Part shown: in pieces, positions 23,618 to 32,567 of the stretch
How the letters are laid out: each line of letters opens with the position of its first letter
Position numbering within the stretch: the first letter of the stretch is position 1
Assembly: GCF_003385895.1 (NCBI RefSeq)
Contig: NZ_QRDQ01000008.1
Span: 427,839 to 491,838 of the forward strand
Source of the DNA: Flavobacterium cutihirudinis
GTDB lineage: Bacteria; Bacteroidota; Bacteroidia; Flavobacteriales; Flavobacteriaceae
Reading direction: 5' to 3'
Length of the DNA stretch: 64,000 nt
Position numbers and translations under genes: made by a program
The notes under the pieces: generated by a model
Seen by the model: only the letters and a program-made list of their open reading frames with translations
Database searches by the model: none
Told to the model about the DNA's origin: nothing

Positions 23618-24520
23618 ATGGAAAATAAAGATGTAAAAACGGCACAATTAAATCGTATGCATTCCGGAAAAGGCTTTATCGCCGCACTTGATCAAAGTGG
23701 TGGAAGTACTCCAAAAGCTTTGGCACAATACGGAGTTCAGGAAAGCAGTTATGCAAATGAAGAAGAAATGTACACACTTGTTCATGAAATGCGAACGCGA
23801 ATAATTAAGAGTCCTGCGTTTGACAGTCAATATATTCTTGGAGCGATTTTGTTTGAAAATACAATGGATCGTAAAATCGACGGACAATGGACGGCCGATT
23901 ATTTATGGGAAAAGAAAAATATAGTTCCGTTTTTAAAAGTAGACAAAGGTCTTGCCGATCTAAATAACGGAGTGCAAATCATGAAGCCAATTTCTAATTT
24001 GGATGATTTACTGACAAGAGCTGTAGCGCGAAATGTTTTTGGTACCAAAATGCGTTCTGTTATCAAAGAAGCCAATCCTGTTGGAATTCGCGAAGTTGTT
24101 GAACAGCAATTTGCAGTTGGTTTACAAATTTTCGAAAAAGGATTAATTCCGATTATTGAACCTGAAGTTGATATTTATAGTTCCGACAAAGAAAAATCAG
24201 AAGAAATTCTAAAGGAAGAAATCAAAAAACAGCTTAGTTTATTGGACAAAGATGTAAAAGTAATGCTGAAATTATCGATTCCGACGGTGAATGATTTTTA
24301 CAAAGAATTAATGTCAGATCCGCATGTTGTTCGAGTTGTCGCATTATCCGGTGGATATGGACAAGACGAAGCCAATCAAAAATTAGCAGAAAACCACGGA
24401 TTGATTGCCAGTTTTTCAAGAGCGCTTTCTGAAGGACTTTCTGCCAATCAATCGGATGCTGATTTTAATACTAAAATTGGCCAAACTATTAACGAAATCT
24501 ACGAAGCATCAATTACATAA
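23618..24520 (+). CDS. Fructose-bisphosphate aldolase class I
   Basis: Schiff-base aldolase splitting fructose-1,6-bisphosphate into DHAP and glyceraldehyde-3-phosphate. 300 aa, close in layout to the Staphylococcus Fda type: [19 protein letters not shown] at the N-terminus, the lysine region [35 protein letters not shown] with the likely Schiff-base Lys, and [12 protein letters not shown]. Metal-independent. It is preceded by 63 bp without a clear promoter and may be read through from the hem series. Confidence 0.93.
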   Translation: MENKDVKTAQLNRMHSGKGFIAALDQSGGSTPKALAQYGVQESSYANEEEMYTLVHEMRTRIIKSPAFDSQYILGAILFENTMDRKIDGQWTADYLWEKKNIVPFLKVDKGLADLNNGVQIMKPISNLDDLLTRAVARNVFGTKMRSVIKEANPVGIREVVEQQFAVGLQIFEKGLIPIIEPEVDIYSSDKEKSEEILKEEIKKQLSLLDKDVKVMLKLSIPTVNDFYKELMSDPHVVRVVALSGGYGQDEANQKLAENHGLIASFSRALSEGLSANQSDADFNTKIGQTINEIYEASIT

Positions 24521-24637
24521 ATAAGTCAAAAGATTAAAGTCGTAAAGTCAAAAGTCTTTAAATCAATAAATAAAAATTTAAAAATAAGATTGTAGAAAAA
24601 TCTAAAATCTGCACTCTAAAATCTAAAATTCAAAAAA

Positions 24638-25630
24638 ATGTTCCCATTACAAAGAAACCGTCGTTTAAGAACTAATGAATCAATTCGTTCTTTAGTTCGC
24701 GAAACAAGTTTAAGCCCACAGGACTTTATGCTTCCAATGTTTGTTGCTGAAGGAAAAGATATAAAATCTGCCATTCCTTCAATGCCTGGAATTTATCGTC
24801 ATTCTTTAGACAATACAATCAAAGAAGTAAAAGAAGCTTGGGATTTAGGAATCAAAGCGGTAAATATTTATGTGAAAGTAAGCGATAATTTAAAAGACAA
24901 TAAAGGTACTGAAGCCTGGAATAAAGACGGTTTGATGCAACAAACTATCCGAGCGATTAAAGATGCAGTTCCAGAAATGATTGTTATGCCGGATGTCGCT
25001 TTAGATCCATATTCGATTTATGGTCACGACGGAATTATCGAAAACGGTCAATTGATCAACGACGCAACTGTAGACGCCTTAACAAGAATGAGTTTAAGCC
25101 ACGCTGAAGCCGGAGCCGATTTTGTAGCACCAAGCGATATGATGGACGGAAGAGTTTTGGCGATCAGAAAAGCACTGGAAGAAAATGGTCACCATAACGT
25201 GGGGATTATGAGTTACAGTGCAAAATATGCTTCGGCATTTTACGGACCGTTTCGTGATGCTTTGGATTCTGCTCCGGTAGATTCTCAAAATATTCCAAAA
25301 GACAAGAAAACTTATCAAATGGATTATGCTAACAGAATTGAAGGAATTCGTGAGGCTTTATTAGACGTTGAAGAAGGTGCAGATATCGTAATGGTAAAAC
25401 CGGGAATGGCTTATTTGGATATCGTTCGTGAGGTAAAAAATGCCGTTCATGTGCCGGTTGCAGTTTATCAAGTATCTGGTGAGTACGCTATGGTAAAGGC
25501 CGCAGCAGAAAGAGGGTGGTTAGATCACGACAAAATCATGATAGAGCAACTTTATTGCATTAAGCGTGCGGGCGCTAGTATTATCTCTACTTATTTTGCA
25601 AAAGAAGCTGCTGTAATTTTAAATAAATAA
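24638..25630 (+). CDS. hemB: Delta-aminolevulinic acid dehydratase (porphobilinogen synthase)
   Basis: Condenses two 5-aminolevulinates to porphobilinogen. 330 aa. Signatures include RNRRLRTNESIRSLVRET, the substrate-site SYSAKYASAFYGPFRDA (Schiff-base Lys) and the second Lys segment GADIVMVKPGMAYLD; DVALDPYSIYGHDG here replaces the Cys-rich zinc loop of the zinc-dependent type, pointing to a Mg-dependent form. The 117 bp before it contain only short tctaaaatct repeats. Confidence 0.96.
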   Translation: MFPLQRNRRLRTNESIRSLVRETSLSPQDFMLPMFVAEGKDIKSAIPSMPGIYRHSLDNTIKEVKEAWDLGIKAVNIYVKVSDNLKDNKGTEAWNKDGLMQQTIRAIKDAVPEMIVMPDVALDPYSIYGHDGIIENGQLINDATVDALTRMSLSHAEAGADFVAPSDMMDGRVLAIRKALEENGHHNVGIMSYSAKYASAFYGPFRDALDSAPVDSQNIPKDKKTYQMDYANRIEGIREALLDVEEGADIVMVKPGMAYLDIVREVKNAVHVPVAVYQVSGEYAMVKAAAERGWLDHDKIMIEQLYCIKRAGASIISTYFAKEAAVILNK

Positions 25631-25631
25631 A

Positions 25632-26042
25632 ATGAAAAAAGCAGTTTTCTTAGCCGCAGTTTTAGTATTTGCGTCCTGCAAAAAAGAGAGTCAGGAACCT
25701 TTTGGAAATTCATCTGAAACTACAACCGAAACTTCTGCTGAAGGAGAATCGGCGAAAGCCAAAACTCCAGTAGATTTAGGAAAAGAAATTTTTGAAGGAA
25801 GAGGAAATTGTACTTCTTGCCATCAGCCAGATCAAAAAGTTATTGGGCCAAGTATTCAGGAAATAGCAAAAATATACAAAGACAAAAAAGGTGACATTTC
25901 TACTTTCTTAAAAGGAAACGCAGATCCAATTGTTGATCCGAGTCAGTTTGCTGTAATGCAGACCAATTTAGCGATTACCAAAGAAATGTCTGATGCAGAA
26001 TTAAAAGCCATTGAAGCTTATATCAACAGTCATTTGAAATAA
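25632..26042 (+). CDS. Lipoprotein cytochrome c
   Basis: 136 aa. Lipobox signal (LVFASC), an acidic/Thr-rich linker (EPFGNSSETTTETSAEGES), then a class I cytochrome c domain with CTSCH haem-attachment site and QVMQT-like distal Met segment (FAVMQTNLAITKEM). Probably anchored to the periplasmic face and used in electron transfer. It starts one base after hemB stops, so it is in that operon; a strong terminator follows. Confidence 0.9.
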   Translation: MKKAVFLAAVLVFASCKKESQEPFGNSSETTTETSAEGESAKAKTPVDLGKEIFEGRGNCTSCHQPDQKVIGPSIQEIAKIYKDKKGDISTFLKGNADPIVDPSQFAVMQTNLAITKEMSDAELKAIEAYINSHLK

Positions 26043-26061
26043 AAAGAAAATATATTCAAAA

Positions 26062-26089
26062 AAAAGGGCGCTGAAATCAGCGCCCTTTT
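26062..26089. terminator. Terminator between cytochrome c and M13 genes
   Basis: aaaagggcgctga (26062-26074) and tcagcgccctttt (26077-26089) are exact complements with a 2-base loop and T/A tracts on both sides, so it can serve both converging genes. Confidence 0.85.
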
Positions 26090-26101
26090 CTGTTTATGAA
26101 T

Positions 26102-28162
26102 TTACCAGATCTTAACTCGTTTATCCGGACTAACAAACATTTTGTCTCCGCTTTTAATACCAAACGCTTCATAAAAAGCATCTACATTCTGGATTGGAAC
26201 ATAAGCTCTGTACATTCCAGGCGAATGCGGATCTGTTTTTACCTGACTTTTAATCGCTTCATCTCTCGATTTTGTTCTCCAAACTGTTGCCCATGAAATA
26301 AAGAAACGCTGTTCCGGAGTAAATCCGTCTATCAATCCTGGGTTTCCGTGTGCTTTCAGATACAATTGCAAACCGTCATAAGCAGCGTTAATTCCACCCA
26401 AATCACCAATATTTTCTCCCAAAGTAAATTTCCCATCTACATGAATTCCCGGCAACGGCTCTAAGGCACTGTATTGATCTGCCAATTCAGAACCAAGATG
26501 TGTAAATTGTTTTAAATCATCAGCTGTCCACCAATCTACAAGATTTCCTTCGGCGTTGTAGCGTGCTCCTGAATCATCAAAACCATGTGAAATTTCATGA
26601 CCAATAACCGCTCCGATTCCACCATAATTTACTGCTTCATCAGCCTGATAATTATAAAAAGGCGGTTGCAAAATTGCCGCTGGAAACACAATTTCGTTGT
26701 AAGACGGGCTGTAATAAGCGTTTACAGTTTGCGGAGACATTCCCCAAACCGTTTTATCAACTGGTTTGCCAAGTTTATCTACACTTTCTTTATAATTCCA
26801 TTTTGCAAGGTTCTTTGCATTTTCAAAATAAGTTCCGCCTTCTGAAACGTTTTTAATTTCGAGTGCCGAATAATCTTTCCATTTATCAGGGTAACCAACT
26901 TTAATGTTTATTTTATTTAGTTTCTGAATTGCTTTTGCTTTTGTCTCGTTAGACATCCAAACCAAATTATTGATACGGGTTTGATAAGCCGCAATAACAT
27001 TGTGAATCATGTCGACCGCTTTCGTCTTTGCTTCAGCCGGAAACAACTTTTCGACATACAATTTTCCTAAAGCTTCTCCCGTAGATTGATTGACAACCTG
27101 CAAAGCATTTTCTTCTCTTGGGCGTTGTTTTAAAGCTCCAGTAAGTGTTTTTCCGTAAAAATCGAAATTTGCATTTTCAATATCGGTAGTTAACTGAGAA
27201 GTCGAATTATTTAAAACACACCATTTTAAGTACGGCTTTAGATCATCGATTTTTTTCTCTGCAAAGATTTTTTCAAGAGCCATCATGTATCTTGGTTGCG
27301 TCACATTTACCGTATCGATTTTTGTCATTCCGATTCCGGTAAAGTATTTATCCCATTCTATTGACGGAATACTCTTTTTCAAATCTTTTATTGCTGTTGG
27401 ATTATATTGTTTTCTTCTGTCTCTACGTTCAACACGATCCAATCTTGGTGCAGACATTTCGATTTCTAATGCAACAATTTTAGCAGCGCTTTCTTTGGCT
27501 TGAGCCGAAGATTCGCCAATAAACTGCATCATTCTGGCAACGTGAAGTTGATATTTTTCACGTTTTTCTTTAGAATCTTTATCGTCAGAATTATAATAAT
27601 CTTTATCAGACAAACCCAAACGTCCCGGACTAATATTTACAGCATAAGCATTACTGTTCTTGGCATCAGATCCAATAGAAATGGAGAAAAAACCAATTCC
27701 GCCTTCAGGTTCCATCTCAATTAGCAGTTTTTGCAAATCAGCAACATTTCTTAGTGCATCAATTTTTTTAAGATAGGGTTTTAAAGGTGAAATACCTTTC
27801 TTGTTTCTTCCTATGGTATCCAGAACGGTATTGAATAAAGCAACTGCTTTTCCCTGATCTGTATTTGATTTGTATTTTGGATTTTTTGAAGCTTCTTTTA
27901 AAATCGCCATCGAATTATCATCCGTTTTCTGGCGCAATTCATTAAAACTTCCCCATGAAGTTCGGTCACTTGGAATCTCGGTTTGATCCAGCCAGGTCCC
28001 GTTTACAAATTTAAAAAAGTCTTCACTCGGACTGATATTTCGATTCATATACGAAAGATTAATCCCAGGTTCTTTTGAAGCAACATTCTGAGCCTCAACA
28101 GCTGTAAATGAAAACATTACAGAAAAAGCACAAAAAAGAGGTTTACCAAGTTGTTTTCTCAT
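26102..28162 (-). CDS. M13-family zinc metallopeptidase (neprilysin-like)
   Basis: A 686-aa secreted endopeptidase. Signal peptide MRKQLGKPLFCAFSVMFSFTAVEAQ, the M13 N-terminal domain (about 40-430), then the catalytic domain with zinc motif HEISH at 522-526 (in IGHEISHGFDD), third ligand Glu in LGENIGDLGG and the C-terminal MFVSPDKRVKIW (family ending CxVW without Cys). The 686 aa length is normal for PepO-type bacterial members. Monocistronic, convergent with the hemB-cytochrome operon. Confidence 0.95.
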   Translation of the reverse strand: MRKQLGKPLFCAFSVMFSFTAVEAQNVASKEPGINLSYMNRNISPSEDFFKFVNGTWLDQTEIPSDRTSWGSFNELRQKTDDNSMAILKEASKNPKYKSNTDQGKAVALFNTVLDTIGRNKKGISPLKPYLKKIDALRNVADLQKLLIEMEPEGGIGFFSISIGSDAKNSNAYAVNISPGRLGLSDKDYYNSDDKDSKEKREKYQLHVARMMQFIGESSAQAKESAAKIVALEIEMSAPRLDRVERRDRRKQYNPTAIKDLKKSIPSIEWDKYFTGIGMTKIDTVNVTQPRYMMALEKIFAEKKIDDLKPYLKWCVLNNSTSQLTTDIENANFDFYGKTLTGALKQRPREENALQVVNQSTGEALGKLYVEKLFPAEAKTKAVDMIHNVIAAYQTRINNLVWMSNETKAKAIQKLNKINIKVGYPDKWKDYSALEIKNVSEGGTYFENAKNLAKWNYKESVDKLGKPVDKTVWGMSPQTVNAYYSPSYNEIVFPAAILQPPFYNYQADEAVNYGGIGAVIGHEISHGFDDSGARYNAEGNLVDWWTADDLKQFTHLGSELADQYSALEPLPGIHVDGKFTLGENIGDLGGINAAYDGLQLYLKAHGNPGLIDGFTPEQRFFISWATVWRTKSRDEAIKSQVKTDPHSPGMYRAYVPIQNVDAFYEAFGIKSGDKMFVSPDKRVKIW

Positions 28163-28279
28163 TTATATTTAAGTTTTTCGTTCTTACACAAACATATTGC
28201 TAATAATTGGAAAAAAGTGTTAAAATTACTTCAAGAATTCGATTCTATTTCATCTCAAGCTTGTTAAAAAGAGTTATAA

Positions 28280-28313
28280 TTGTGACATTTAAAAAGCGCT
28301 TTTCGTATTTTTG
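28280..28313 (+). promoter_or_regulatory. SCO gene promoter
   Basis: TTG (28280-28282), a 23-bp spacer and TATTTTTG (28306-28313) fit the flavobacterial consensus. The -7 element is 15 bp before the ATG at 28329, which rules out the TTG at 28311 as start. Confidence 0.55.
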
Positions 28314-28328
28314 CGCCAAATTCTTTTT

Positions 28329-28994
28329 ATGAAATCGTTGCTTTACAAATACCGCAAATTCTTTATTGTTTTAATAGTGTTTTCGGTAGTTACTATATCC
28401 TTATTTTATTCGGCATTAAAACCACAAAAAACACTTCCTATTTACAATCCAGCCGATGTAAATCCGGAATTAGTGGATAGCACGATTCAATACAAAAGCA
28501 AATACCACACTATTGCTGATTTTTCTTTTGTAAATCAAAATGGCGATACGATTACACAAAAAAACTACGAAGGAAAAATTTATGTTGCCGATTTCTTCTT
28601 TACGACCTGTGGTTCAATATGTCCTAAAATGACAACCAATCTTGAAGATGTCCAAAAAGCAGTTTTAAATAATCCAAAAGTAATGCTGCTTTCTCATACG
28701 GTTTTTCCCGAAGTTGACAGTATTCCGGTTCTAAAAGCGTATGCCATCAAACATCATGTGGTTGACAGCAAATGGAATTTAGTGACAGGAGACAAAAAAG
28801 AAATCTACACTATGGCCAGAAAATCTTATTTGGCAGTAAAATTGGGAAGACCGGATCAACTGTACGATATGGTACATACGGAGAATTTTGTATTGGTTGA
28901 CCAAAAAAGACGCGTTCGTGGATTTTACGACGGAACAAACAAAGAAGAAATTAAACGTCTACTAGAAGACATTGATTTCTTAAGTAATGAGTAA
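28329..28994 (+). CDS. SCO1/SenC family protein
   Basis: A 221-aa membrane-anchored thioredoxin-fold protein, probably a copper chaperone for cytochrome c oxidase assembly. One N-terminal membrane segment (about 9-30), then ADFSFVNQNGDTITQKNYEGKIYVADFFFTTCGSICPKM with the CxxxC copper pair (CGSIC) and a distal His in DMVHTENFVLVD. Start ATG 28329 is chosen, because the promoter lies over the alternative. Confidence 0.9.
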   Translation: MKSLLYKYRKFFIVLIVFSVVTISLFYSALKPQKTLPIYNPADVNPELVDSTIQYKSKYHTIADFSFVNQNGDTITQKNYEGKIYVADFFFTTCGSICPKMTTNLEDVQKAVLNNPKVMLLSHTVFPEVDSIPVLKAYAIKHHVVDSKWNLVTGDKKEIYTMARKSYLAVKLGRPDQLYDMVHTENFVLVDQKRRVRGFYDGTNKEEIKRLLEDIDFLSNE

Positions 28995-29064
28995 AATAAG
29001 GCATTTTTAGAAAGATTTAGCATATTCAAAAGTGTTAAATGCCTTTAAATAAAGAATAATTACC

Positions 29065-29072
29065 TATTTTTG
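29065..29072 (+). promoter_or_regulatory. feoA -7 promoter element
   Basis: TATTTTTG matches TAnnTTTG, 25 bp before the TTG start codon. No clear TTG at -33. Just upstream, aggcattt (28999-29006) and aaatgcct (29037-29044) form an inverted pair. Confidence 0.45.
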
Positions 29073-29097
29073 CAATCTAAATTCAATCTAAATAAGC

Positions 29098-29337
29098 TTG
29101 CAAAATACTATCCACACTCTGAAAAAAGGCGAGAAAGCCATTATCAAAGATTTTGATATCGATCTTATTCCTCTAAAATTATTAGAAATGGGTTGTTTGC
29201 CGGGCAGCATAGTTGAATTACTTCAAATTGCTCCTTTTGGAGATCCATTATATCTGGACATCAACGGTTCGCACGTTGCGATTCGTATTGAAACTGCTCG
29301 TGAAATTGAAGTTGAACTTATCAAAAACAATTTATAA
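29098..29337 (+). CDS. feoA: Ferrous iron transport protein A (FeoA)
   Basis: A 79-aa SH3-like cytosolic partner of FeoB (KKGEKAIIKDF, LLEMGCLPGSIVELL, IAPFGDPLYLDINGSHVAIR). The start codon must be TTG at 29098: an in-frame TAA lies 7 bases earlier (29089-29091) and the first in-frame ATG would remove the conserved N-terminal strands. Its TAA overlaps the feoB ATG by one base. Confidence 0.92.
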   Translation: MQNTIHTLKKGEKAIIKDFDIDLIPLKLLEMGCLPGSIVELLQIAPFGDPLYLDINGSHVAIRIETAREIEVELIKNNL

Positions 29338-31436
29338 TGAGTGTTCAAAATATTAATGTTTCTCTTATTGGAAATCCAAATACAGGAAAAACCTCAGTTT
29401 TTAATCAGTTAACAGGCTTAAATCAGCAAGTTGGAAATTATCCGGGAATTACGGTTGAGAAAAAAATAGGATTTTGCAAATTACCAAATAATGTAAAAGC
29501 CAACATTCTCGATTTACCGGGAACCTACAGTCTGAATGCCAGTTCGATGGACGAAAGCGTTGTAATCGAACTTTTGCTGAACAAAAACGACAAATTATAT
29601 CCAGATGTGGCGGTTGTCGTTACCGACGTTGAAAATCTAAAGCGAAATTTACTGATTTACACTCAGATAAAAGACCTTGAAATTCCGACGATTTTAGTGA
29701 TTAACATGTCTGATCGTATGGAAAGAAAAGGAATTACCCTTGACATTCCGTATTTAGAAGACAAACTGAAAACCAAAATCGCGTTGGTAAGTTCTCGTAA
29801 AGGTTTGGGAATTGATGAGTTAAAAGAGTTAATCGTTTCGTATAAAAACATTGCGCATGAACCTTGTTTAAATGCATCAGTTATTGATCCGGAATATTTT
29901 GAGCATTTACAAAAAGCTTTTCCAAATCAATTGATGTATAAATTATGGCTTGTAATTACGCAGGATGTCAATTTTTCTAATTTGGATCGAAATGAAGTCA
30001 GAAGCAGTTTTACCAAATCACATTCAGAACTTAAGCGACTACAACAAAAAGAAACTATCAAAAGATATCAATTCATCAATGATGTATTAAAAGAAGGTTT
30101 AAAAATTGATACTTCAATTGCAAAAGACATTCGTGCCAAATTAGATCGCGTTTTAACGCACAAAATTTTTGGTTACGTTATTTTCTTTGCGATTTTGTTT
30201 TTGATATTCCAATCGATTTTCAGTTGGTCAACGATTCCAATGGATTTCATTGACAGCACATTTGCTTCTTTAAGCAGCTGGGTTGCCGAAGAACTACCAA
30301 GCGGTATTTTAACCGATTTACTTTCGCAGGGAATTATTCCGGGAATTGGCGGAGTTATTATATTCATTCCACAAATTGCCTTTTTATTCCTGTTTATTTC
30401 CATTTTGGAAGAAAGCGGTTATATGAGTCGTGTCGTATTTTTGATGGATAAAATCATGCGCCGATTTGGTCTTTCGGGGAAAAGTGTTGTGCCTTTGATT
30501 TCAGGAACTGCCTGCGCGATTCCGGCAATTATGGCAACAAGAAACATTGAAAACTGGAAAGAACGTTTAATTACCATTTTAGTAACACCGTTTACAACTT
30601 GTTCTGCAAGGTTACCGGTTTACGCCATTATTATTTCACTTGTAATTCCGAGCAAACGAGTTTTTGGAGTTTTAAACCTTCAGGGATTAACCTTAATGGC
30701 ACTTTATGTCTTAGGTTTTGTTGCTGCAATCCTATCCGCTTACATTTTGAACAAAGTTTTAAAGATAAACTCTAAAACGTATTTTGTAGTCGAAATGCCA
30801 AGTTATAAAATGCCACTTTTGAAAAATGTTGGAATTAATGTGGTAGAAAAAACAAAAGCCTTTATAGTTGGAGCTGGAAAAATCATCTTAGCGATTTCAA
30901 TTATCTTATGGTTTTTAGCATCTTACGGACCTGGAAAAGAATTTAATGATGCCGAGAACATCGTAAAAGAAAGATTTGCAACTACTGCTTTAGACGAAAC
31001 CCGATATGAAAATGAAGTAGCTTCTCAAAAACTAGAAAATTCATATATTGGTTTAATGGGAAGAGCGATCGAACCCGCAATTCAGCCTTTAGGTTACGAT
31101 TGGAAAATCGGAATTGCATTAATCAGTTCGTTTGCAGCGCGTGAAGTTTTTGTTGGAACATTAGCCACCATTTACAGCGTTGGTGATACCGATAACGAAT
31201 CGACCATAAAAAGCAAAATGCAAGCAGAAGTTCGTCCTGACACAGGAAAAAAAGTATTTGACTTTGCAACAGGAATTTCGTTATTACTTTTTTATGCTTT
31301 TGCTATGCAGTGCGCCAGTACACTGGCGATTACCAAAAAAGAAACCAATTCATGGAAATGGCCTGCAATGCAGTTAGTTTTCATGAGCGGTCTAGCTTAT
31401 TTTGCTGCATTAATTGCGTATCAACTTTTAAAATAA
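29337..31436 (+). CDS. feoB: Ferrous iron transporter FeoB
   Basis: A 699-aa inner-membrane Fe2+ permease with an N-terminal G domain. G1 is GNPNTGKTS (12-20), G2/switch I NYPGITVEKK, G3 DLPGTYSL and G4 NMSD; the helical GDI region spans about 170-260; the membrane part has the two Gate regions (GESGYMSRVVFLMD-type ESGYMSRVVFLMD; ARLPVYAI and SCSARLPV) with the conserved Cys of TTCSARLPV. Translationally coupled to feoA and followed 6 bp later by the small Cys-rich gene. Confidence 0.97.
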   Translation: MSVQNINVSLIGNPNTGKTSVFNQLTGLNQQVGNYPGITVEKKIGFCKLPNNVKANILDLPGTYSLNASSMDESVVIELLLNKNDKLYPDVAVVVTDVENLKRNLLIYTQIKDLEIPTILVINMSDRMERKGITLDIPYLEDKLKTKIALVSSRKGLGIDELKELIVSYKNIAHEPCLNASVIDPEYFEHLQKAFPNQLMYKLWLVITQDVNFSNLDRNEVRSSFTKSHSELKRLQQKETIKRYQFINDVLKEGLKIDTSIAKDIRAKLDRVLTHKIFGYVIFFAILFLIFQSIFSWSTIPMDFIDSTFASLSSWVAEELPSGILTDLLSQGIIPGIGGVIIFIPQIAFLFLFISILEESGYMSRVVFLMDKIMRRFGLSGKSVVPLISGTACAIPAIMATRNIENWKERLITILVTPFTTCSARLPVYAIIISLVIPSKRVFGVLNLQGLTLMALYVLGFVAAILSAYILNKVLKINSKTYFVVEMPSYKMPLLKNVGINVVEKTKAFIVGAGKIILAISIILWFLASYGPGKEFNDAENIVKERFATTALDETRYENEVASQKLENSYIGLMGRAIEPAIQPLGYDWKIGIALISSFAAREVFVGTLATIYSVGDTDNESTIKSKMQAEVRPDTGKKVFDFATGISLLLFYAFAMQCASTLAITKKETNSWKWPAMQLVFMSGLAYFAALIAYQLLK

Positions 31437-31442
31437 AAAGTT

Positions 31443-31568
31443 ATGTTTCAAGAAATTATAGCCTTTACAATATTAGGATTAGCCGTTGCTTTTTTGATTA
31501 AGAAGTTCTTCTTTAAATCGAAAAAGAAAAAAGATTGTGGCAACGGAACTGATTGTGGGTGTTCTTAA
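31443..31568 (+). CDS. FeoB-associated Cys-rich membrane protein
   Basis: A 41-aa protein: one membrane helix (EIIAFTILGLAVAFLIKKFFF), a Lys-rich stretch (KSKKKK) and a C-terminal CGNGTDCGCS tail with three cysteines. This matches the small FeoB-associated Cys-rich proteins that follow feoB in Bacteroidota (a FeoC-like position). Start ATG is 6 bp after the feoB stop. The cysteines may bind iron or an Fe-S cluster; that is inference. A strong terminator follows. Confidence 0.88.
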   Translation: MFQEIIAFTILGLAVAFLIKKFFFKSKKKKDCGNGTDCGCS

Positions 31569-31580
31569 AGTAGGGACAAA

Positions 31581-31616
31581 GTAAAAAGGCTGTTCAATTT
31601 TGAACAGCCTTTTTAC
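31581..31616 (+). terminator. feo operon terminator
   Basis: Arms 31581-31597 and 31600-31616 are exact 17-bp complements (core ggctgttcaa) with a 2-base loop and a T tract in the right arm. Confidence 0.88.
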
Positions 31617-31652
31617 TTATAGTCTTTCGTAATACTATATTCTATAAATATA

Positions 31653-31712
31653 TTACTCCGCCGGAGCATTCCCAGTCCAATATTGAAAACCGAGACTGAA
31701 CTGCAACTGGAT
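31653..31712 (-). pseudogene. Possible C-terminal relic of an outer-membrane protein
   Basis: Read on the minus strand from 31712 this encodes IQLQFSLGFQYWTGNAPAE then a stop, which looks like the last beta-strand and tail of a barrel protein. It has no start and begins one base after the stop codon of the HD gene, so it may be a leftover of a deleted gene. Confidence 0.35.
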
Positions 31713-31713
31713 A

Positions 31714-32367
31714 CTATTTCACTCCCTCCCATTCTGCGTAAAACTGCGCTAGGAACGATTCCATAAAACGATGTCTTTCAGCAGCAATTTCCTTTCCTTT
31801 TTCTGTATTCATTTTGTCTTTTAAGAGCAACAGCTTTTCGTAGAAATGATTTATTGTTGGAGCGTTATTTTTTTTATACTCCTCTTTTGTCATATTCGTT
31901 ACCGGCTCAATTTCCGGATTATACAACGCTCTGTTTTTAAATCCTCCGTAATTAAATGCTCTAGCAACGCCAATGGCACCAATAGCATCCAAACGATCCG
32001 CATCCTGAACAATATCTAATTCGACAGAAGAAAACTTCTTTTCGAAATTTCCGCCTTTATAGGAGATATTTTCAATGATATTCACAACATGAACAATTGT
32101 GTCCTCAGAAACATTTTCGGACTCTAGAAACGCTCTTGCTGTTTTTGGTCCTATAGTTTCATCTCCATTATGAAATTTACTATCTGCAATGTCGTGCAAT
32201 AAAGCTCCCAATTGTACAATTGTAAGATCACATTCGGTTTCTTTTGCAATCAAAATAGCATTTTTATAAACACGTTCAATATGAAACCAATCATGTCCGC
32301 CTTCGGCATCATTTAGTTTTTCTTTTACAAAAGCAATCGTCTTAATTATTAATTGAGGATTATTCAT
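31714..32367 (-). CDS. HD-domain phosphohydrolase (YedJ-like)
   Basis: A 217-aa metal-dependent phosphohydrolase. The HD motif residues are visible as H in GGHDWFHIERVYKNA, HD in ALLHDIADSKF and D in VQDADRLDAIGAIGVARAFNYGG, the exact pattern of the YedJ/YpgQ group, which cleaves nucleotides or pyrophosphate. Substrate here not known. Monocistronic; its stop directly adjoins the presumed barrel-protein relic. Confidence 0.88.
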   Translation of the reverse strand: MNNPQLIIKTIAFVKEKLNDAEGGHDWFHIERVYKNAILIAKETECDLTIVQLGALLHDIADSKFHNGDETIGPKTARAFLESENVSEDTIVHVVNIIENISYKGGNFEKKFSSVELDIVQDADRLDAIGAIGVARAFNYGGFKNRALYNPEIEPVTNMTKEEYKKNNAPTINHFYEKLLLLKDKMNTEKGKEIAAERHRFMESFLAQFYAEWEGVK

Positions 32368-32458
32368 GGCATTTAGTTTTTCTGTCTCTATTTCAATACA
32401 GACAAATTTGGCAAATTAAACGGATTGCAAAGATAATGTATCTCTGCTTTATAAAAAA

Positions 32459-32497
32459 TGTTGATTGTCAAAGCTTTTAAAACCTTAACAATCAACA
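32459..32497 (-). terminator. Hairpin downstream of desaturase gene
   Basis: tgttgattgt (32459-32468) pairs with acaatcaaca (32488-32497); on the minus strand it is followed by a T-rich tract. It is 70 bp beyond the stop of the desaturase gene. Confidence 0.5.
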
Positions 32498-32567
32498 TAT
32501 ATTTTAAACTTTTCTTAAAATCGCAACAAAGTTGCAAGTAGAAAAGTATTTATATTTCAAATAGAAA

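Noticed and set aside
28311..28328. TTG start for the SCO gene
   Set aside because: It overlaps the -7 promoter element; the ATG at 28329 leads directly into the membrane anchor.
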